Assembly (NCBI GenBank): GCA_019911865.1
Contig: JAIOJQ010000025.1
Location: 1-34,515 of the forward strand
Direction of reading: 5' to 3'
DNA length: 34,515 bases
Source: Thermoanaerobaculia bacterium
GTDB taxonomy: Bacteria; Acidobacteriota; Thermoanaerobaculia; Multivoradales; JAGPDF01
Shown here: in pieces, positions 1 to 8,653 of the stretch
Layout of the letters: each line of letters begins with the position of its first letter
Position numbering within the stretch: the first letter of the stretch is position 1
Program-made: the position numbers and the translations under genes
The notes under the pieces: generated by a model
Database searches by the model: none
Told to the model about the DNA's origin: nothing
Seen by the model: only the letters and a program-made list of their open reading frames with translations

Positions 1-58
1 GAACGAGTGCGTCCGTCGGCCCCTCGGTCGCACCCGAAATGTAGACGGGCGAGGCCAA
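1..58 (-). CDS. TOPRIM-like protein, N-terminal fragment (runs off window)
   Basis: Right after the stop of the ATPase gene, a minus-strand frame opens with TTG at 58, preceded by GGAG five bases upstream inside the ATPase stop region. The 19 visible residues (MASPVYISGATEGPTDALV) form a beta strand followed by E-G-P-T-D. This resembles the first TOPRIM motif (hydrophobic strand, then EGxxD) found in OLD-family nucleases and in small TOPRIM-like partners of AAA ATPases. The two genes would be translationally coupled. Only the start is visible, so the family is an inference; DUF4276-type proteins are the other option. Confidence 0.45.
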   Translation of the reverse strand, partial: MASPVYISGATEGPTDALV

Positions 59-1228
59 TCAGTCTCCGAACAGGGCGAGCTGCTCCGCACGCTCAGGGCG
101 AGTCAACGGGAGGATTGCCTCGGCGAGGGTCGAGCCGCCTCGGAGCAGATCCTCGACCTCCCTGAACTCGTCAGCCGTTCGAACCACCGTTCCCTCCGGA
201 CCGGGGATGAGCAGGAGGAGTTCGTCGAGACCGATACCTTCATCTCTCAGAAGTTCCGTGGAATGCGTGCTCGTGATGATCTGGCGACCCGACCGACGTT
301 GCATCCGGGCAAACATCTGGGGCAGGAAGCGAACAACGTCGGGATGCAGTGAAAGTTCCGGCTCTTCGAGCAAGAGCGGTCCCCCGGTCTCGGCGACTGC
401 CCACAGGAGCCCCAGTAGTCTCAGGGTCCCATCGGAGAATTGGTCTTCGTTCTGCCATGCGCCCTTGGGGCGCCAGTGCTCGTATTTGCCCCGCAAGTGC
501 GGAGTCCCGCGGCTGTCGCGCCTCAACTCGAGCTCGGAGAGTTGCGGTACCGCGACTCTGAGCGCGCCGGCGATCTTGACGAGCCTCGCACGCAAGGTCT
601 TCTCGGGCGTGTTCGCGAGCTGTTCGAGGAAGTCCCCGCCATACGGATCGTTCGTCTTGCCAACCGACCGATCAGGCTCCCGAATCAACTGGGGAACGAT
701 GTGCAGGTAGCGGACTGAAGCGAACGCTTCGACGATCGGCCGGAAATCCTTGTTCTCGTTCACCTGCTGGAGGTAAGTCTGGGTCAGCCGCTTCGGATCC
801 GCGCGATCCTCGTCGTTCGGCCGAGGTTCGAAGAGCCTCTCGCCATTCTTCCAGACGGCCTCTCTCTTGATTCGCGGCCCCTGTTGATTGTCCTGCCCAA
901 GCGCAAGCTCGTAGCTCCAGCGTTCGGTGTCGCCTCCGCCAAGTTCGACCTTGACGACGACGTCCGGGGTTCTGCGGGCCGAGAGAGCTCGAATCTTCGA
1001 GATGCCCTGGCGACGACGCACGGCTTCCTCCAGGCCGCCGCCCACCGAAACGATGTCGTGGAGAAACCGAAAGGCGTCGAGGAAGTTGGATTTCCCCGAG
1101 GCATTGGGCCCCACGATGAACACACGGGAAGCCAACGCCACGTCGGCGGAACCGAAATTGCGCCAGTTCTCGAGCTTCAGCCGGGAAAACCGGAGCCCTG
1201 GGCCGACCTTCCAGCGGGGTACCTTCAC
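59..1228 (-). CDS. AAA-family (RecF/OLD-like) predicted ATPase
   Basis: This is a 389-residue ABC/SMC-type ATPase of the AAA_21 (COG4637-like) class. Walker A is GPNASGKSN at about residues 40-48, the signature-like FSDGTLRLLGL lies near 264-274, Walker B/D-loop LLLEEPELSLHP near 285-296, and the H-loop STHS near 320. Such ATPases typically pair with a nuclease or TOPRIM/DUF4276 partner in defence or repair modules, and a TOPRIM-like frame follows directly at the window edge. Start choice: an ATG at 1246 has no ribosome binding site, while GTG at 1228 has GGAGAGG (1237-1243) eight bases upstream, so GTG is preferred. The ATPase assignment is secure; the biological role is inferred from the neighbour. 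Confidence 0.88.
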   Translation of the reverse strand: MKVPRWKVGPGLRFSRLKLENWRNFGSADVALASRVFIVGPNASGKSNFLDAFRFLHDIVSVGGGLEEAVRRRQGISKIRALSARRTPDVVVKVELGGGDTERWSYELALGQDNQQGPRIKREAVWKNGERLFEPRPNDEDRADPKRLTQTYLQQVNENKDFRPIVEAFASVRYLHIVPQLIREPDRSVGKTNDPYGGDFLEQLANTPEKTLRARLVKIAGALRVAVPQLSELELRRDSRGTPHLRGKYEHWRPKGAWQNEDQFSDGTLRLLGLLWAVAETGGPLLLEEPELSLHPDVVRFLPQMFARMQRRSGRQIITSTHSTELLRDEGIGLDELLLLIPGPEGTVVRTADEFREVEDLLRGGSTLAEAILPLTRPERAEQLALFGD

Positions 1229-1557
1229 TCCGTTATCCTCTCCCATTCAGGGCGATTAGCCCACCCTGAACACTCCAGCGACCGAATTCCTTCGGTAGCG
1301 GCCGAAGGCCGTCGCGCCCCTCTTCTTCGAAGTGAGAAGAGAGAACGACAAGACCGCGGAGCGATAGCGGGGGCGGGAGCGGCGCTCCGCCAGACTCAGA
1401 GGTCGGAAAGCACTAGAGCGGAAGGGCCCTCGCCGGGATGTACGGCCAGCGAGCTCGGCTCTCGCGAGGGGAGGTGCGGCTCCGGCGCTTGGCCGACGGA
1501 CCCGGAGCCCACCTGGTGCCCTGGCCTCGCCACCGGCTCAGCTTCTCGGAAATTGCC
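1229..1557. other. Intergenic stretch, no gene seen
   Basis: This lies between two minus-strand genes and should hold the end of the upstream secreted-protein transcript and the promoter of the ATPase gene. The only structure seen is a 7-bp stem (CCTTCGG at 1289-1295, CCGAAGG at 1302-1308, 6-base loop) without a U-tract, so it is at best a weak terminator. Reading frames here lack the third-position GC pattern of the neighbouring genes. Confidence 0.5.
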
Positions 1558-2943
1558 TCAAGGCACGGACAGCGACCACCGCCCACGATCGCCGGATTCA
1601 AAGCCATCGCGGAAGAGATCATCGAAGCGTCGTGCCTGAACACTGAGGCCCGAACTGTCCGTCTCCAACGAGCCTGGGCTGTGCCAGGCAATGATGAAAT
1701 TGCCGCTGCCATCCGAGGCGATCGAAGCGCCGTTCTGCTGCCCCGTGGTGTAGGTGTTGACTTGAAAGTCGGCGTCGACCGGCGTGCCATCAGCTCGGAA
1801 TTGCCTGGCGTGCAGACTTGTTGAAGAGGTGTCCGATCCCGACGATCCTTCGCTCATCCAAGCGACCTGGAAGCCCCCGTTGGGCTGGACGGCAATCGCC
1901 GCCGCCATCTGGCCAAATGTCGTGTACGTGTTCACCTGAAACTGCTCACCGTGTGGCACGTCCTGGGCGTCAAAGCGCAGCGCCTGGACACTGTCTCCCG
2001 ATTGATCGGATTCGGGGGACCCTAGGCTCGACCACACGACGACGAAGCCACCCGTCGAATCCGCCGCCACACGCGGGCCGATCTGGAGGTCCGGGGTGTA
2101 GGTATTGACTTGAAACGCGCCGGAAATCGGCACGCCGAAAGACCCAAAACGCCGCGCCTGAATGCTCGGCCCATCGATATCGGTGCCGAAAGAGCCGTCA
2201 CTGTCCCAGACCACCACAAACTCGCCGTCTTGGCTCCACGACACCCCCGGAAAGCCTTGGTTGCCCGTCGTGAAGTCGTTGACCTGGAATTCGGCGCTAA
2301 TCGGCTGGCCCGCCGGCGTGAAAAGCCTCGCCTGGACGCTGTACCCCGATGAATCGTCGCCGTAAGACCCGTCGCTTACCCATGCGATTACGAACTCGCC
2401 GCTTTCGGCGATCGCGACCTCGGGCATGCTCTGGAATCCCGTGGTAAAGGTGTTGACCTGCAACTCCTGGCTCGCCGGAGAACCATCCGCCTCAAAGATT
2501 CGCATTTGCACGGCGCCGCCGTCCTGGTCCGACCCGTCCGACCCCGCGCTCATCCAGGTAACGACGAACTTGCCGTCCAGCCCCACCGCTACCTTCGGAA
2601 ACGCCTGGAACGAGGTCGTGTAGCTGTTGATCTGAATCTGCGCCCCAACCGGCGACCCGTCCGCCCGAAACCTCTGAGCCTGGATGCTCCCGTTCGAGGT
2701 GTCTCCCCCGTCAGAGCCGTCGCTCGCCCACACCGCGACAAAGTCGCCTGAGGCCTCGATGGCAACGTCGGGCCAGACTTGGTTGTTCGTCGTGTAGCTG
2801 TTCAGCTGAAACTCTGGCCCTTGAGGTGAGCCCTGCGCCGCAAGACCCGACGGCACACCGATCGACAGCACTGTCCACAGCGCGAGACTTGCCACCCTTC
2901 GGGTTCGCAAGCCTCGTCGGCTTCGGGCAACTCCGACGTCCAT
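1558..2943 (-). CDS. Secreted seven-repeat (probable beta-propeller) protein with GFESGD C-terminus
   Basis: A 461-residue exported protein. A signal peptide (twin-arginine-containing basic N-terminus, hydrophobic stretch, cleavage after GLAAQ) is followed by seven repeats of about 58 residues. Each repeat has an E-F-Q-V-N-T-Y-T-T-x-x-Q strand, an F-V-V-x-W strand and an S-x-Q-A-R-R-F strand; seven such units fit a seven-bladed propeller. The C-terminus is RDGFESGDRGRWS, a short tail motif shared with the protein at 8654-9958. The ATG at 2943 is chosen because AGGAGGA (2950-2956) precedes it by six bases and the signal peptide follows; the open frame extends further upstream without a site. 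Function is unknown; adhesion or surface display would fit. It may be co-transcribed with the gene at 3054-3611. Confidence 0.85.
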   Translation of the reverse strand: MDVGVARSRRGLRTRRVASLALWTVLSIGVPSGLAAQGSPQGPEFQLNSYTTNNQVWPDVAIEASGDFVAVWASDGSDGGDTSNGSIQAQRFRADGSPVGAQIQINSYTTSFQAFPKVAVGLDGKFVVTWMSAGSDGSDQDGGAVQMRIFEADGSPASQELQVNTFTTGFQSMPEVAIAESGEFVIAWVSDGSYGDDSSGYSVQARLFTPAGQPISAEFQVNDFTTGNQGFPGVSWSQDGEFVVVWDSDGSFGTDIDGPSIQARRFGSFGVPISGAFQVNTYTPDLQIGPRVAADSTGGFVVVWSSLGSPESDQSGDSVQALRFDAQDVPHGEQFQVNTYTTFGQMAAAIAVQPNGGFQVAWMSEGSSGSDTSSTSLHARQFRADGTPVDADFQVNTYTTGQQNGASIASDGSGNFIIAWHSPGSLETDSSGLSVQARRFDDLFRDGFESGDRGRWSLSVP

Positions 2944-3053
2944 GAATTCTCCTCCTGGCGTGCCACATCGAGGCCGGCCTGAAGCGCGACCGCCACGAGG
3001 GCGAGTTTCAGACGCAGCCCGGCCCTCGGGTTGGTCCGGAATCGCCGCGCATA

Positions 3054-3611
3054 CTACCGGCCCCACCGCGGACTTCGGAATGGGGTGACCGTTGCGGTGC
3101 GCCACTGCACATCAGGCTCGATCCGACCCGCACCGGGGACCAGATTCTCGTCGCTCCAGAAGGCTGGATCCTCCAGTGGAGCGTCGTCCTTCGGCGGCTC
3201 AGCCTCCTCGAGGGCCACCCAAGTGTCGAAAGTCGCGCGAGCCTCCCCCAGGGATTCAGGCGGCGGGTCCCCTTCGATCTCGGCCAGAAGCCGCACACTG
3301 TCGAGAATCTGTCGAGCCTCGCTGCCAGGCAACGGCTCTCCTTCGGGAAATAGGTCGTAGAGCCCCCTGATCAGATCGGTGCGAACACGCCTCACGCCCG
3401 GGCGTGAGGCGATCCAGGAGGCGATGCCTCGGGCGGCCCGGGCGTATGCGCGCATCCTCTCGGCAGCCTCGGGGTTGATCGCGATCGAAAGAACCGGCGT
3501 GCCGTCGCCAAGGACGAGCATTGCGAGCTCCAAACCCTCGAGGGAGCCGTCATCCGCGCGCTTCCGCTGAAACGGCTGGGCCGCCTCCAAGAGGTTCTCC
3601 CGACAATCCAC
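3054..3611 (-). CDS. Hypothetical protein
   Basis: A 185-residue protein starting at GTG (3611) behind a strong AGGAGG about seven bases upstream. It has no signal peptide or membrane segment. The middle is mostly helical and charged (alternating Ala/Arg/Glu), with a short acidic, proline-containing stretch (EEAEPPKDD) before the C-terminus. Third codon positions are GC-rich as in neighbouring genes, supporting a real gene. It lies 110 bases upstream of the seven-repeat protein on the same strand. I do not recognise the family. Confidence 0.65.
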   Translation of the reverse strand: MDCRENLLEAAQPFQRKRADDGSLEGLELAMLVLGDGTPVLSIAINPEAAERMRAYARAARGIASWIASRPGVRRVRTDLIRGLYDLFPEGEPLPGSEARQILDSVRLLAEIEGDPPPESLGEARATFDTWVALEEAEPPKDDAPLEDPAFWSDENLVPGAGRIEPDVQWRTATVTPFRSPRWGR

Positions 3612-3924
3612 GTCGGACCTCCTCGTCGGGTAGGGAAATCAGGGAGCAGTAGCCGCCGCTCTGGGCCCGTTCCCAGGCGAAGTTGGAGTCTCCCGGTACG
3701 CCGCGAACCATTTGGCGACGCGGCGGGCGATGACCGAAGGTCGCCTCCCTCGACTCCCCAGCTTCGACCAGGACTCGAGAGACCCTTGGCGAGCGTCATG
3801 ACCGGCATGGGTAGTTGAGTCGCCTACGTCTAACACCTTGTTATGCTACGGGTTGTACCATCGAACCTCGGACCTGTCTCGGGGTTGCTGCGAACCTGTC
3901 GCCGGCAAGGGAGGGAGGCGAGAC
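3612..3924. other. Divergent intergenic region
   Basis: This 313-bp gap separates the minus-strand gene starting at 3611 from the plus-strand gene starting at 3925, so it should hold promoters for both. I see no convincing gene; frames through it have no ribosome binding sites. A GTCTAAC stretch at about 3826-3832 looks like half of an integron attC site but has no partner half. Confidence 0.45.
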
Positions 3925-4293
3925 ATGGCACAGCAAAAGGCGGACTCGAGAGGGGGCGCTCGGCCCTCTCGCCGGTTCTGTGGAGACTTCTCTCCGGAGG
4001 CCGCCGAGTGGCTCGAGCGGCGAGCAGATGCGTTGAGCCTTCGAGTATCCGATCTTCTGCGCGAGGCCGTCGAGAAGCTCCGAACGGACGACCCAGTGGC
4101 AACGGCGCAGCAGATCGCCTATGCCGAGAGAATTGCCAGGGATCTCGCAGATCCATTCCCGCAGATCCTGCGCGGCTCGAAGTCGAAGTGCAGCGCTTGG
4201 ATTCGGGAGCGCGAGGCCCGGCACAAGGCCTTCCGCGCCGCTCGCACCGCGGCACCAACGGCTCGCACTCAAACCCGAGCGGGCAACAGCTGA
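3925..4293 (+). CDS. Small protein, possible ribbon-helix-helix-type DNA-binding protein
   Basis: A 122-residue basic protein beginning at ATG 3925 after GGGAGGGAGG. The segment RRFCGDFSPEAAEWLERRAD followed by LSLRVSDLLREAVEKL resembles a short strand plus two helices as in CopG/Arc-type ribbon-helix-helix proteins, but the match is not strong. The C-terminal half is a lysine/arginine-rich helix (WIREREARHKAF). It stands alone on the plus strand, tail to tail with the kinase gene (13 bases between stops). DNA binding is inferred from basic charge and the weak fold match. Confidence 0.55.
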   Translation: MAQQKADSRGGARPSRRFCGDFSPEAAEWLERRADALSLRVSDLLREAVEKLRTDDPVATAQQIAYAERIARDLADPFPQILRGSKSKCSAWIREREARHKAFRAARTAAPTARTQTRAGNS

Positions 4294-4306
4294 AATCGCC
4301 GCTCGA

Positions 4307-6175
4307 CTACCGCGAAATTGCCGCAGCAATAGTGTCGCCGGATACTGCGCGGGGTTCCACGACTTCCAGGTAGGCTTCGTGGTGGATGATGCGGACGAAC
4401 TGCCCCGGTGCCACCTCAACCGGGACTTCCATCCCGGCGTTTCCGCCGCATGAGTACGTGGCGTAGAAGCGCCCCCGGTAGCTGCCGGGCCGCACGGGGA
4501 TCGTGCTGCCGAGCGGAGAGAAGACGTAGCTACGCTTCTCGTTGACGATCTCGAGGCACCCGGGCGCTTCCGGATGCTCGGTTGCGACGTGGAGCTTGCC
4601 AGGCGCCTCGAACGGGGGAACCAGAGTCAGCTCCTGCCCCTCTCGCAGCTCGATCGTCTGCATCTCCTGTTCGAGATAGCTGGGTGCGACCTGCCGCCAG
4701 GTGATCTCCTGGGGCACGCCGGGGGGTAGCTCCAACACGAGAGCTTCGCCAACCTCATACGTGGCGCCGTTGATCCTCGCGAGAATCTTGCCGCTCGTCT
4801 CGGGCTTGCGCACGAGGGTGAGCGAAGTGACCGAACTGAACCCACTCACAGTCGGGGTCGTCCCAGCCTTTTGCCGAGCACTTGCACCAGCCGCCGGCAA
4901 AGTGGCCATCGTCGACGCCTCGCTGGCCGCCGAGTGTGGTGCGTCGCTGCTGCGCCGCTCAAACAGCGCATGGCTCCACGTATAGAAGCTCACAGTCAAC
5001 AAGACCACGCCAGCAATCCTCAAGGACGGAATTGCGGCATGGGCGAGGTAGGCCAGCCGTTCCTGCGGCGTGCCGAGTCTCCCGAGGTTTCGCCAGTGCA
5101 CCCACAGGGGAAGGCCCCGACTCGAACTGTGCTCGCTTTCCGTGTCCTTGCTCTGCCTCGAAAGCCTCTTGAGAATCGAGCCGCTTGTGGCGTCGTTCTC
5201 GTCGAAGACCATGTGCTTGATGCGCCGCTCGAGCGTCGCCGAGTCCGGCCGTTCGATAGCCTTGCGTCGCAGTGCCTGCATCACGAGGCGCTCGAGGTCG
5301 ACCGAGACCTCGCAGTTGTACTCTCGGAGTGCGGTGGGTATGACGACGGTCTGCAGCCGACTCAAGACCGCCCCCTTCGGCATACCGGGCGTCACGCCGC
5401 ATGCATGATGGCCCCCGGTAAGCAGCTCGAAGGCCACCAGACCCCAGTTGAAAACGTCGGAGGCGGGCGTCGACCGCGGAGTGATGGTCAGCACTTCCGG
5501 CGGAGAGTACGCTGGGGTGATCTCGTTGCGGGCCCTCTCCTGAAGTGCGGGGGTCAGGGCCACCCCGAAGTCCATGAGCTTGAGAACGCCTTCAGTCGTG
5601 ATGAACACGTTCTCGGGCTTGATGTCGCGGTGGATGACATTGCGCCCGTGCGCGTAGCTGATCGCCTCGGCCAAATCGACGAGCCACATGAGCCGAATGT
5701 GAAGGGGTGGCAGGTTTCCCGTGTCCAGGTGCTCGCGCAAGGTCGCCCCTTGGAGCAACTCCTGGACGATGTAGCTACTGCCGCTTTCGGAATCGACTCC
5801 GATATCGAGGATTGTCGCGATCGACGGATGTTGAAACTTCGCAGCAATCTCGGCTTCCGTCAGCAGAAACGTCTCTTGGTCCGGCGTCGTGTTGAGGTGG
5901 ACCTTGAGAGCCACTTGACGCCGCATATGGCGGTCCAGTGCACAGAAGACGGCCGCGTGGCCGCCCAGACCCAGGAGCCCATGGACATACCACCGGTCGT
6001 TGACGAGCGTCGGCTGCTGCAGCGGAACTCCGAGGCATTCGCGGTCGCCCCGCAGCAGCATCGGATCCTCGGCAGCCGGACGCCCGATGTCGATCGGCGA
6101 GCGGACCGCCCTCGGCGACTCGTCCGAGGACGCAGGGCCCTCGAACGTTGGCCACTCGTCGGTCGTGGTGGACAC
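4307..6175 (-). CDS. Membrane-anchored serine/threonine protein kinase (PknB-like)
   Basis: A 622-residue Hanks-type kinase. The catalytic domain spans about residues 60-325: glycine loop GLLGLGGHAAVF (66-77), ATP-binding lysine K91 in VALKV, catalytic loop HRDIKPEN (182-189), DFG (202-204), and SPPE (224-227) in place of APE. All key residues for phosphotransfer are present. One transmembrane segment (about 385-403) follows, then a roughly 215-residue extracytoplasmic domain of beta-rich character without PASTA repeats, probably a sensor. Start: GTG at 6175 with AGGAGAGGAG about nine bases upstream. It lies downstream of the two-gene unit at 6407-7931 on the same strand with a 231-bp gap, so co-transcription is possible but not shown. 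Substrate and signal are unknown. Confidence 0.93.
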   Translation of the reverse strand: MSTTTDEWPTFEGPASSDESPRAVRSPIDIGRPAAEDPMLLRGDRECLGVPLQQPTLVNDRWYVHGLLGLGGHAAVFCALDRHMRRQVALKVHLNTTPDQETFLLTEAEIAAKFQHPSIATILDIGVDSESGSSYIVQELLQGATLREHLDTGNLPPLHIRLMWLVDLAEAISYAHGRNVIHRDIKPENVFITTEGVLKLMDFGVALTPALQERARNEITPAYSPPEVLTITPRSTPASDVFNWGLVAFELLTGGHHACGVTPGMPKGAVLSRLQTVVIPTALREYNCEVSVDLERLVMQALRRKAIERPDSATLERRIKHMVFDENDATSGSILKRLSRQSKDTESEHSSSRGLPLWVHWRNLGRLGTPQERLAYLAHAAIPSLRIAGVVLLTVSFYTWSHALFERRSSDAPHSAASEASTMATLPAAGASARQKAGTTPTVSGFSSVTSLTLVRKPETSGKILARINGATYEVGEALVLELPPGVPQEITWRQVAPSYLEQEMQTIELREGQELTLVPPFEAPGKLHVATEHPEAPGCLEIVNEKRSYVFSPLGSTIPVRPGSYRGRFYATYSCGGNAGMEVPVEVAPGQFVRIIHHEAYLEVVEPRAVSGDTIAAAISR

Positions 6176-6406
6176 GCTGCCCGCTCCTCTCCTACCCCAT
6201 CAGAACTACAGACCCGGAGCGCCAGACAGGCATCCAGGCTCACTCATAGCCAAGGAACCCTTCCGCTGACCAGGCAGCCGCTGAAAGGGGGCGCCAATTC
6301 TTGCCGAACACCCTGCCCCGAGACGTTGCGCCCGGGCAAACAGCGGCATCCCGCGTCGACTGCCGTGTCCTGCTGTGCCGGCCCGTGGCATGGACCGCCC
6401 CTCTTT

Positions 6407-7201
6407 TCACGAGGCTCGCGGTCTTGGGGGTAGGTCCTCCAGCCAATCGAGATCGAGAACCCACGAAGCCGAGGCCCTGCGGTCGCGATCTCGTCTGGCT
6501 TTCGAGAGGACCGCACGGGTGACTTCCGGCGTCCATCCGTTGAGCTCGGCGAATCGGGCTGCTGTCTCAGCGCCCTCCGTTTCAATATCGTGGGCGGCGT
6601 GGGCGCACGCCTCGCACAGTGCCATCAGCCCCAGCAGGCGCTGTCGCCGGCTCCGATCCTCGAATCTCCAGACCGGGTATACGCTCAGGCGCGTTGTCGC
6701 CTCGCAGGCCTCGCAGCGCTCGCCGGCCGCGAATCGGGTGGCAGCGACGATCTCGTCCCACCTCGGTCCGGTGGCCGCCGTCAAGGCGGAGAGCCCATGA
6801 GCTCCCTCAGGGGTAGCGAGGAGCGGAAGGCATCTGGCGGCGGGCGCGGCTCCCGTCGAGAACGCCGGTTGGAGGGATTCGGGAGCCGTCCTGGCACGCT
6901 CATGTTGGGGTGGCCCGAGCAGTTCGGCCATCCGATCCGGCACCCGCCAGTTCCTGGACTGGAAGAGGCCGTGCAGTGTTCCGGAGGCGCCGGCTCGCCG
7001 GTTCGGAGGTCCCTCGTCGCCACCTTCGTCCCGAGTTCTCGCCGCGTGTGAGGTCTGGCCCCAAACGTAGATGCCCAACAGGCCCGCTGCGACGAGGAAG
7101 ACCAGAAGCAGGTTCGGGTGCTCCGGTGTTGGCTGCGGCACGGGAGTGCTGCTCGCCATGGCAGCCACCCAGGTCGGTTGCTGGAAGTAGATCGGAGACA
7201 T
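6407..7201 (-). CDS. Membrane-anchored degenerate HNH-like protein
   Basis: A 264-residue protein with a hydrophobic segment at about 30-47 (NLLLVFLVAAGLLGIYVW) and a cytoplasmic C-terminal domain (about 147-255). That domain resembles a compact HNH family typically reading W-D-x-I, CxxC, C-H-E-V-W, Q-R-L-x-G-L-x-A-L-C-x-x-C-H and ending N-G-W-x ... W-x-L-D-L-x-W-L. Here the zinc cysteines C163, C166, C196 and C199 and the ending NGWTP ... WVLDLDWL are kept. The usual C-H-E before V-W is replaced (SVYPVW), so the catalytic His/Glu appear lost. A non-nucleolytic nucleic-acid-binding or scaffold role is inferred. The ATG at 7201 lies 13 bases after the upstream stop; a second ATG at 7159 is possible, and neither has a clear ribosome binding site. 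Confidence 0.7.
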   Translation of the reverse strand: MSPIYFQQPTWVAAMASSTPVPQPTPEHPNLLLVFLVAAGLLGIYVWGQTSHAARTRDEGGDEGPPNRRAGASGTLHGLFQSRNWRVPDRMAELLGPPQHERARTAPESLQPAFSTGAAPAARCLPLLATPEGAHGLSALTAATGPRWDEIVAATRFAAGERCEACEATTRLSVYPVWRFEDRSRRQRLLGLMALCEACAHAAHDIETEGAETAARFAELNGWTPEVTRAVLSKARRDRDRRASASWVLDLDWLEDLPPRPRAS

Positions 7202-7214
7202 CGGCGCGAGGCCG

Positions 7215-7931
7215 TCAGTGCCGGAAGGCGTCGGAGTCGGTCGCGGCTTTCGGCGGATCCGCTGCGGCCCAAAGCTGGAGCGCGAAGGCATGAAGGTCCG
7301 AGAGGGGCACCATGGCCTCGTCTCCGAAAGCTCCGAGCGAACACCGGATCGAGACCGCGTTGGCGGCTTCGAGGACGACGAAGCTTGTGCCAAAGTTGGC
7401 CAGGTAGAGCGGGGCGTAGTTTCCCTCGCCGAACACCTCTGCAAGCTCGCGGTTCTGCCAGCCCGGGTTGTAAGTGGCGTCGTTCGCCGCTCGCCGCAAG
7501 TGAAGCTCCTCGGTCAGGGCCGTCACCTGCCGGCCCAGCTCCTGCGTCGAAGAGGTCGCGGCCGCAGTGGCCGGAATGAACTCCTGGGCGGCAGCCTCGA
7601 ACTGCAGAACGTCGCTCAAGTAGACCGAGGTTTGTCCGCTGAAGCCATGGCCCACGGGACCGCCCCACCGGATCAAGACGGTGTTCTCCTGGCGTGGCCC
7701 GAGAAGAAACTCCGTTCCGAGCGGAGCCTCGTAAGTTGCATCGCGGTCGCTCTCGGAGTCGAGCTCGGGCGGAGCCGCGCACGGTGGCGGGCTTCCGACC
7801 GCGCTCGCTCTTTCCCTCCGATGGGCCAGGCGCTCGACGAACTCCTTCTGAAGTCGCGTGGCGCTCTGCAGCAGTTCCTGGGTCCGTAGACCGCTGGATT
7901 GGGTGTTGGTATCGGAAGGTCTCGAGCACAT
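7215..7931 (-). CDS. Hypothetical soluble protein
   Basis: A 238-residue protein. The N-terminal third is helical (LQSATRLQKEFVERLAHRRE), followed by a Pro/Ala linker, a beta-rich middle (TEFLLGPRQENTVLIRWGG), and a helical segment (SSTQELGRQVTALTEELHLRR) that could form a short coiled coil. It has no signal peptide and no transmembrane segment. It is the first gene of a pair with the HNH-like protein, 13 bases apart on the same strand. The ATG at 7931 lacks an obvious ribosome binding site. I do not recognise the family; the pairing suggests a partner of the membrane protein. Confidence 0.65.
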   Translation of the reverse strand: MCSRPSDTNTQSSGLRTQELLQSATRLQKEFVERLAHRRERASAVGSPPPCAAPPELDSESDRDATYEAPLGTEFLLGPRQENTVLIRWGGPVGHGFSGQTSVYLSDVLQFEAAAQEFIPATAAATSSTQELGRQVTALTEELHLRRAANDATYNPGWQNRELAEVFGEGNYAPLYLANFGTSFVVLEAANAVSIRCSLGAFGDEAMVPLSDLHAFALQLWAAADPPKAATDSDAFRH

Positions 7932-8151
7932 GGCCCGGGAATGGTATGGTGCGGTATTCCATCAGGTCAAGCCGCCTAGTAACATGCTGTTACCCACAAG
8001 TTTCCTTGCTGGCTGAGGCCTCCGTGGCGGCCCCTCCCGAAGCCGGCGTGCCGACTCAGCGGGCAACGCACGGGCCCGGAGAGCGCCGGATCCTCAGCCC
8101 GCCGAGACTCCGATTCCGGCGACGCCGAGAGCTGCCAGCGTCGGCCCACCT

Positions 8152-8355
8152 GTGTCGCACCTCATCTGCGAGGTCTACGAGATCGATCCGGAGCTCTGCC
8201 CCAACTGTGGCACGATGATGCACATCGTCGCGTTCCCGATCGATTTCGCCTCTCTCCGCCGCCTCCTCGCCCACCTCGGCTTCGCGCCGCAGCAACTCGA
8301 GCCAGTCGCCCACTCGCCGCCCGACGAGACGGAGCTCTACCTCTCGAACGCCTGA
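8152..8355 (+). pseudogene. IS91-family transposase, C-terminal remnant
   Basis: The translated stretch LICEVYEIDPELCPNCG followed by TMMHIVAF and SLRRLLAHLG matches the C-terminal region of IS91-type (Y2/HUH rolling-circle) transposases, which typically read L-I-x-x-V-F-E-x-D-P-L-L-C-P-x-C-G and then M-x-I-I-x-F-I, including the CPxCG zinc pair. Upstream in the same frame there is no tyrosine/HUH catalytic region, only Pro/Ala-rich translation, so this is a decayed fragment. The GTG at 8152 is not a credible start. Confidence 0.72.
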
Positions 8356-8653
8356 TCCGGGCTCGTTGGGGCTCAGGCCGGATAGGTCCTTTGGTGTCGA
8401 GCGCTGGGACGCCGAGGCCGCTCTGCTCCCGCGTCGGGTCCGATTCGCAGCCCCTGAGCCTCCGAACTGCGCGTGGGCGGAGCTCAGCTACAGAGAAGCA
8501 CGACCGCGAAAGCGACGAGCGCAACGGAATCGGCCACCACTGGCCGGTCGGCCCCTCGATCGAAGTGGTTTTCCTGGAAGAGAAGCAGGGCCGCTGCGAC
8601 GAGGCACTCGGCGCCTGGCAACGATCGCCGTGCCGCCTGCGGTGGTCTGCGGG
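8356..8653. other. Intergenic stretch, nothing convincing
   Basis: This lies between the transposase remnant and the end of the secreted-protein gene at 8654. Several open frames cross it, but none has a ribosome binding site or a recognisable product. It may contain decayed insertion-element DNA. Confidence 0.4.

Noticed and set aside
3826-3845. Integron attC-like half site (GTCTAAC)
   Set aside because: No complementary GTTRRRY half within 150 bp on either side and no IntI-type integrase; the recombinase at 19410 lacks IntI features I could identify.
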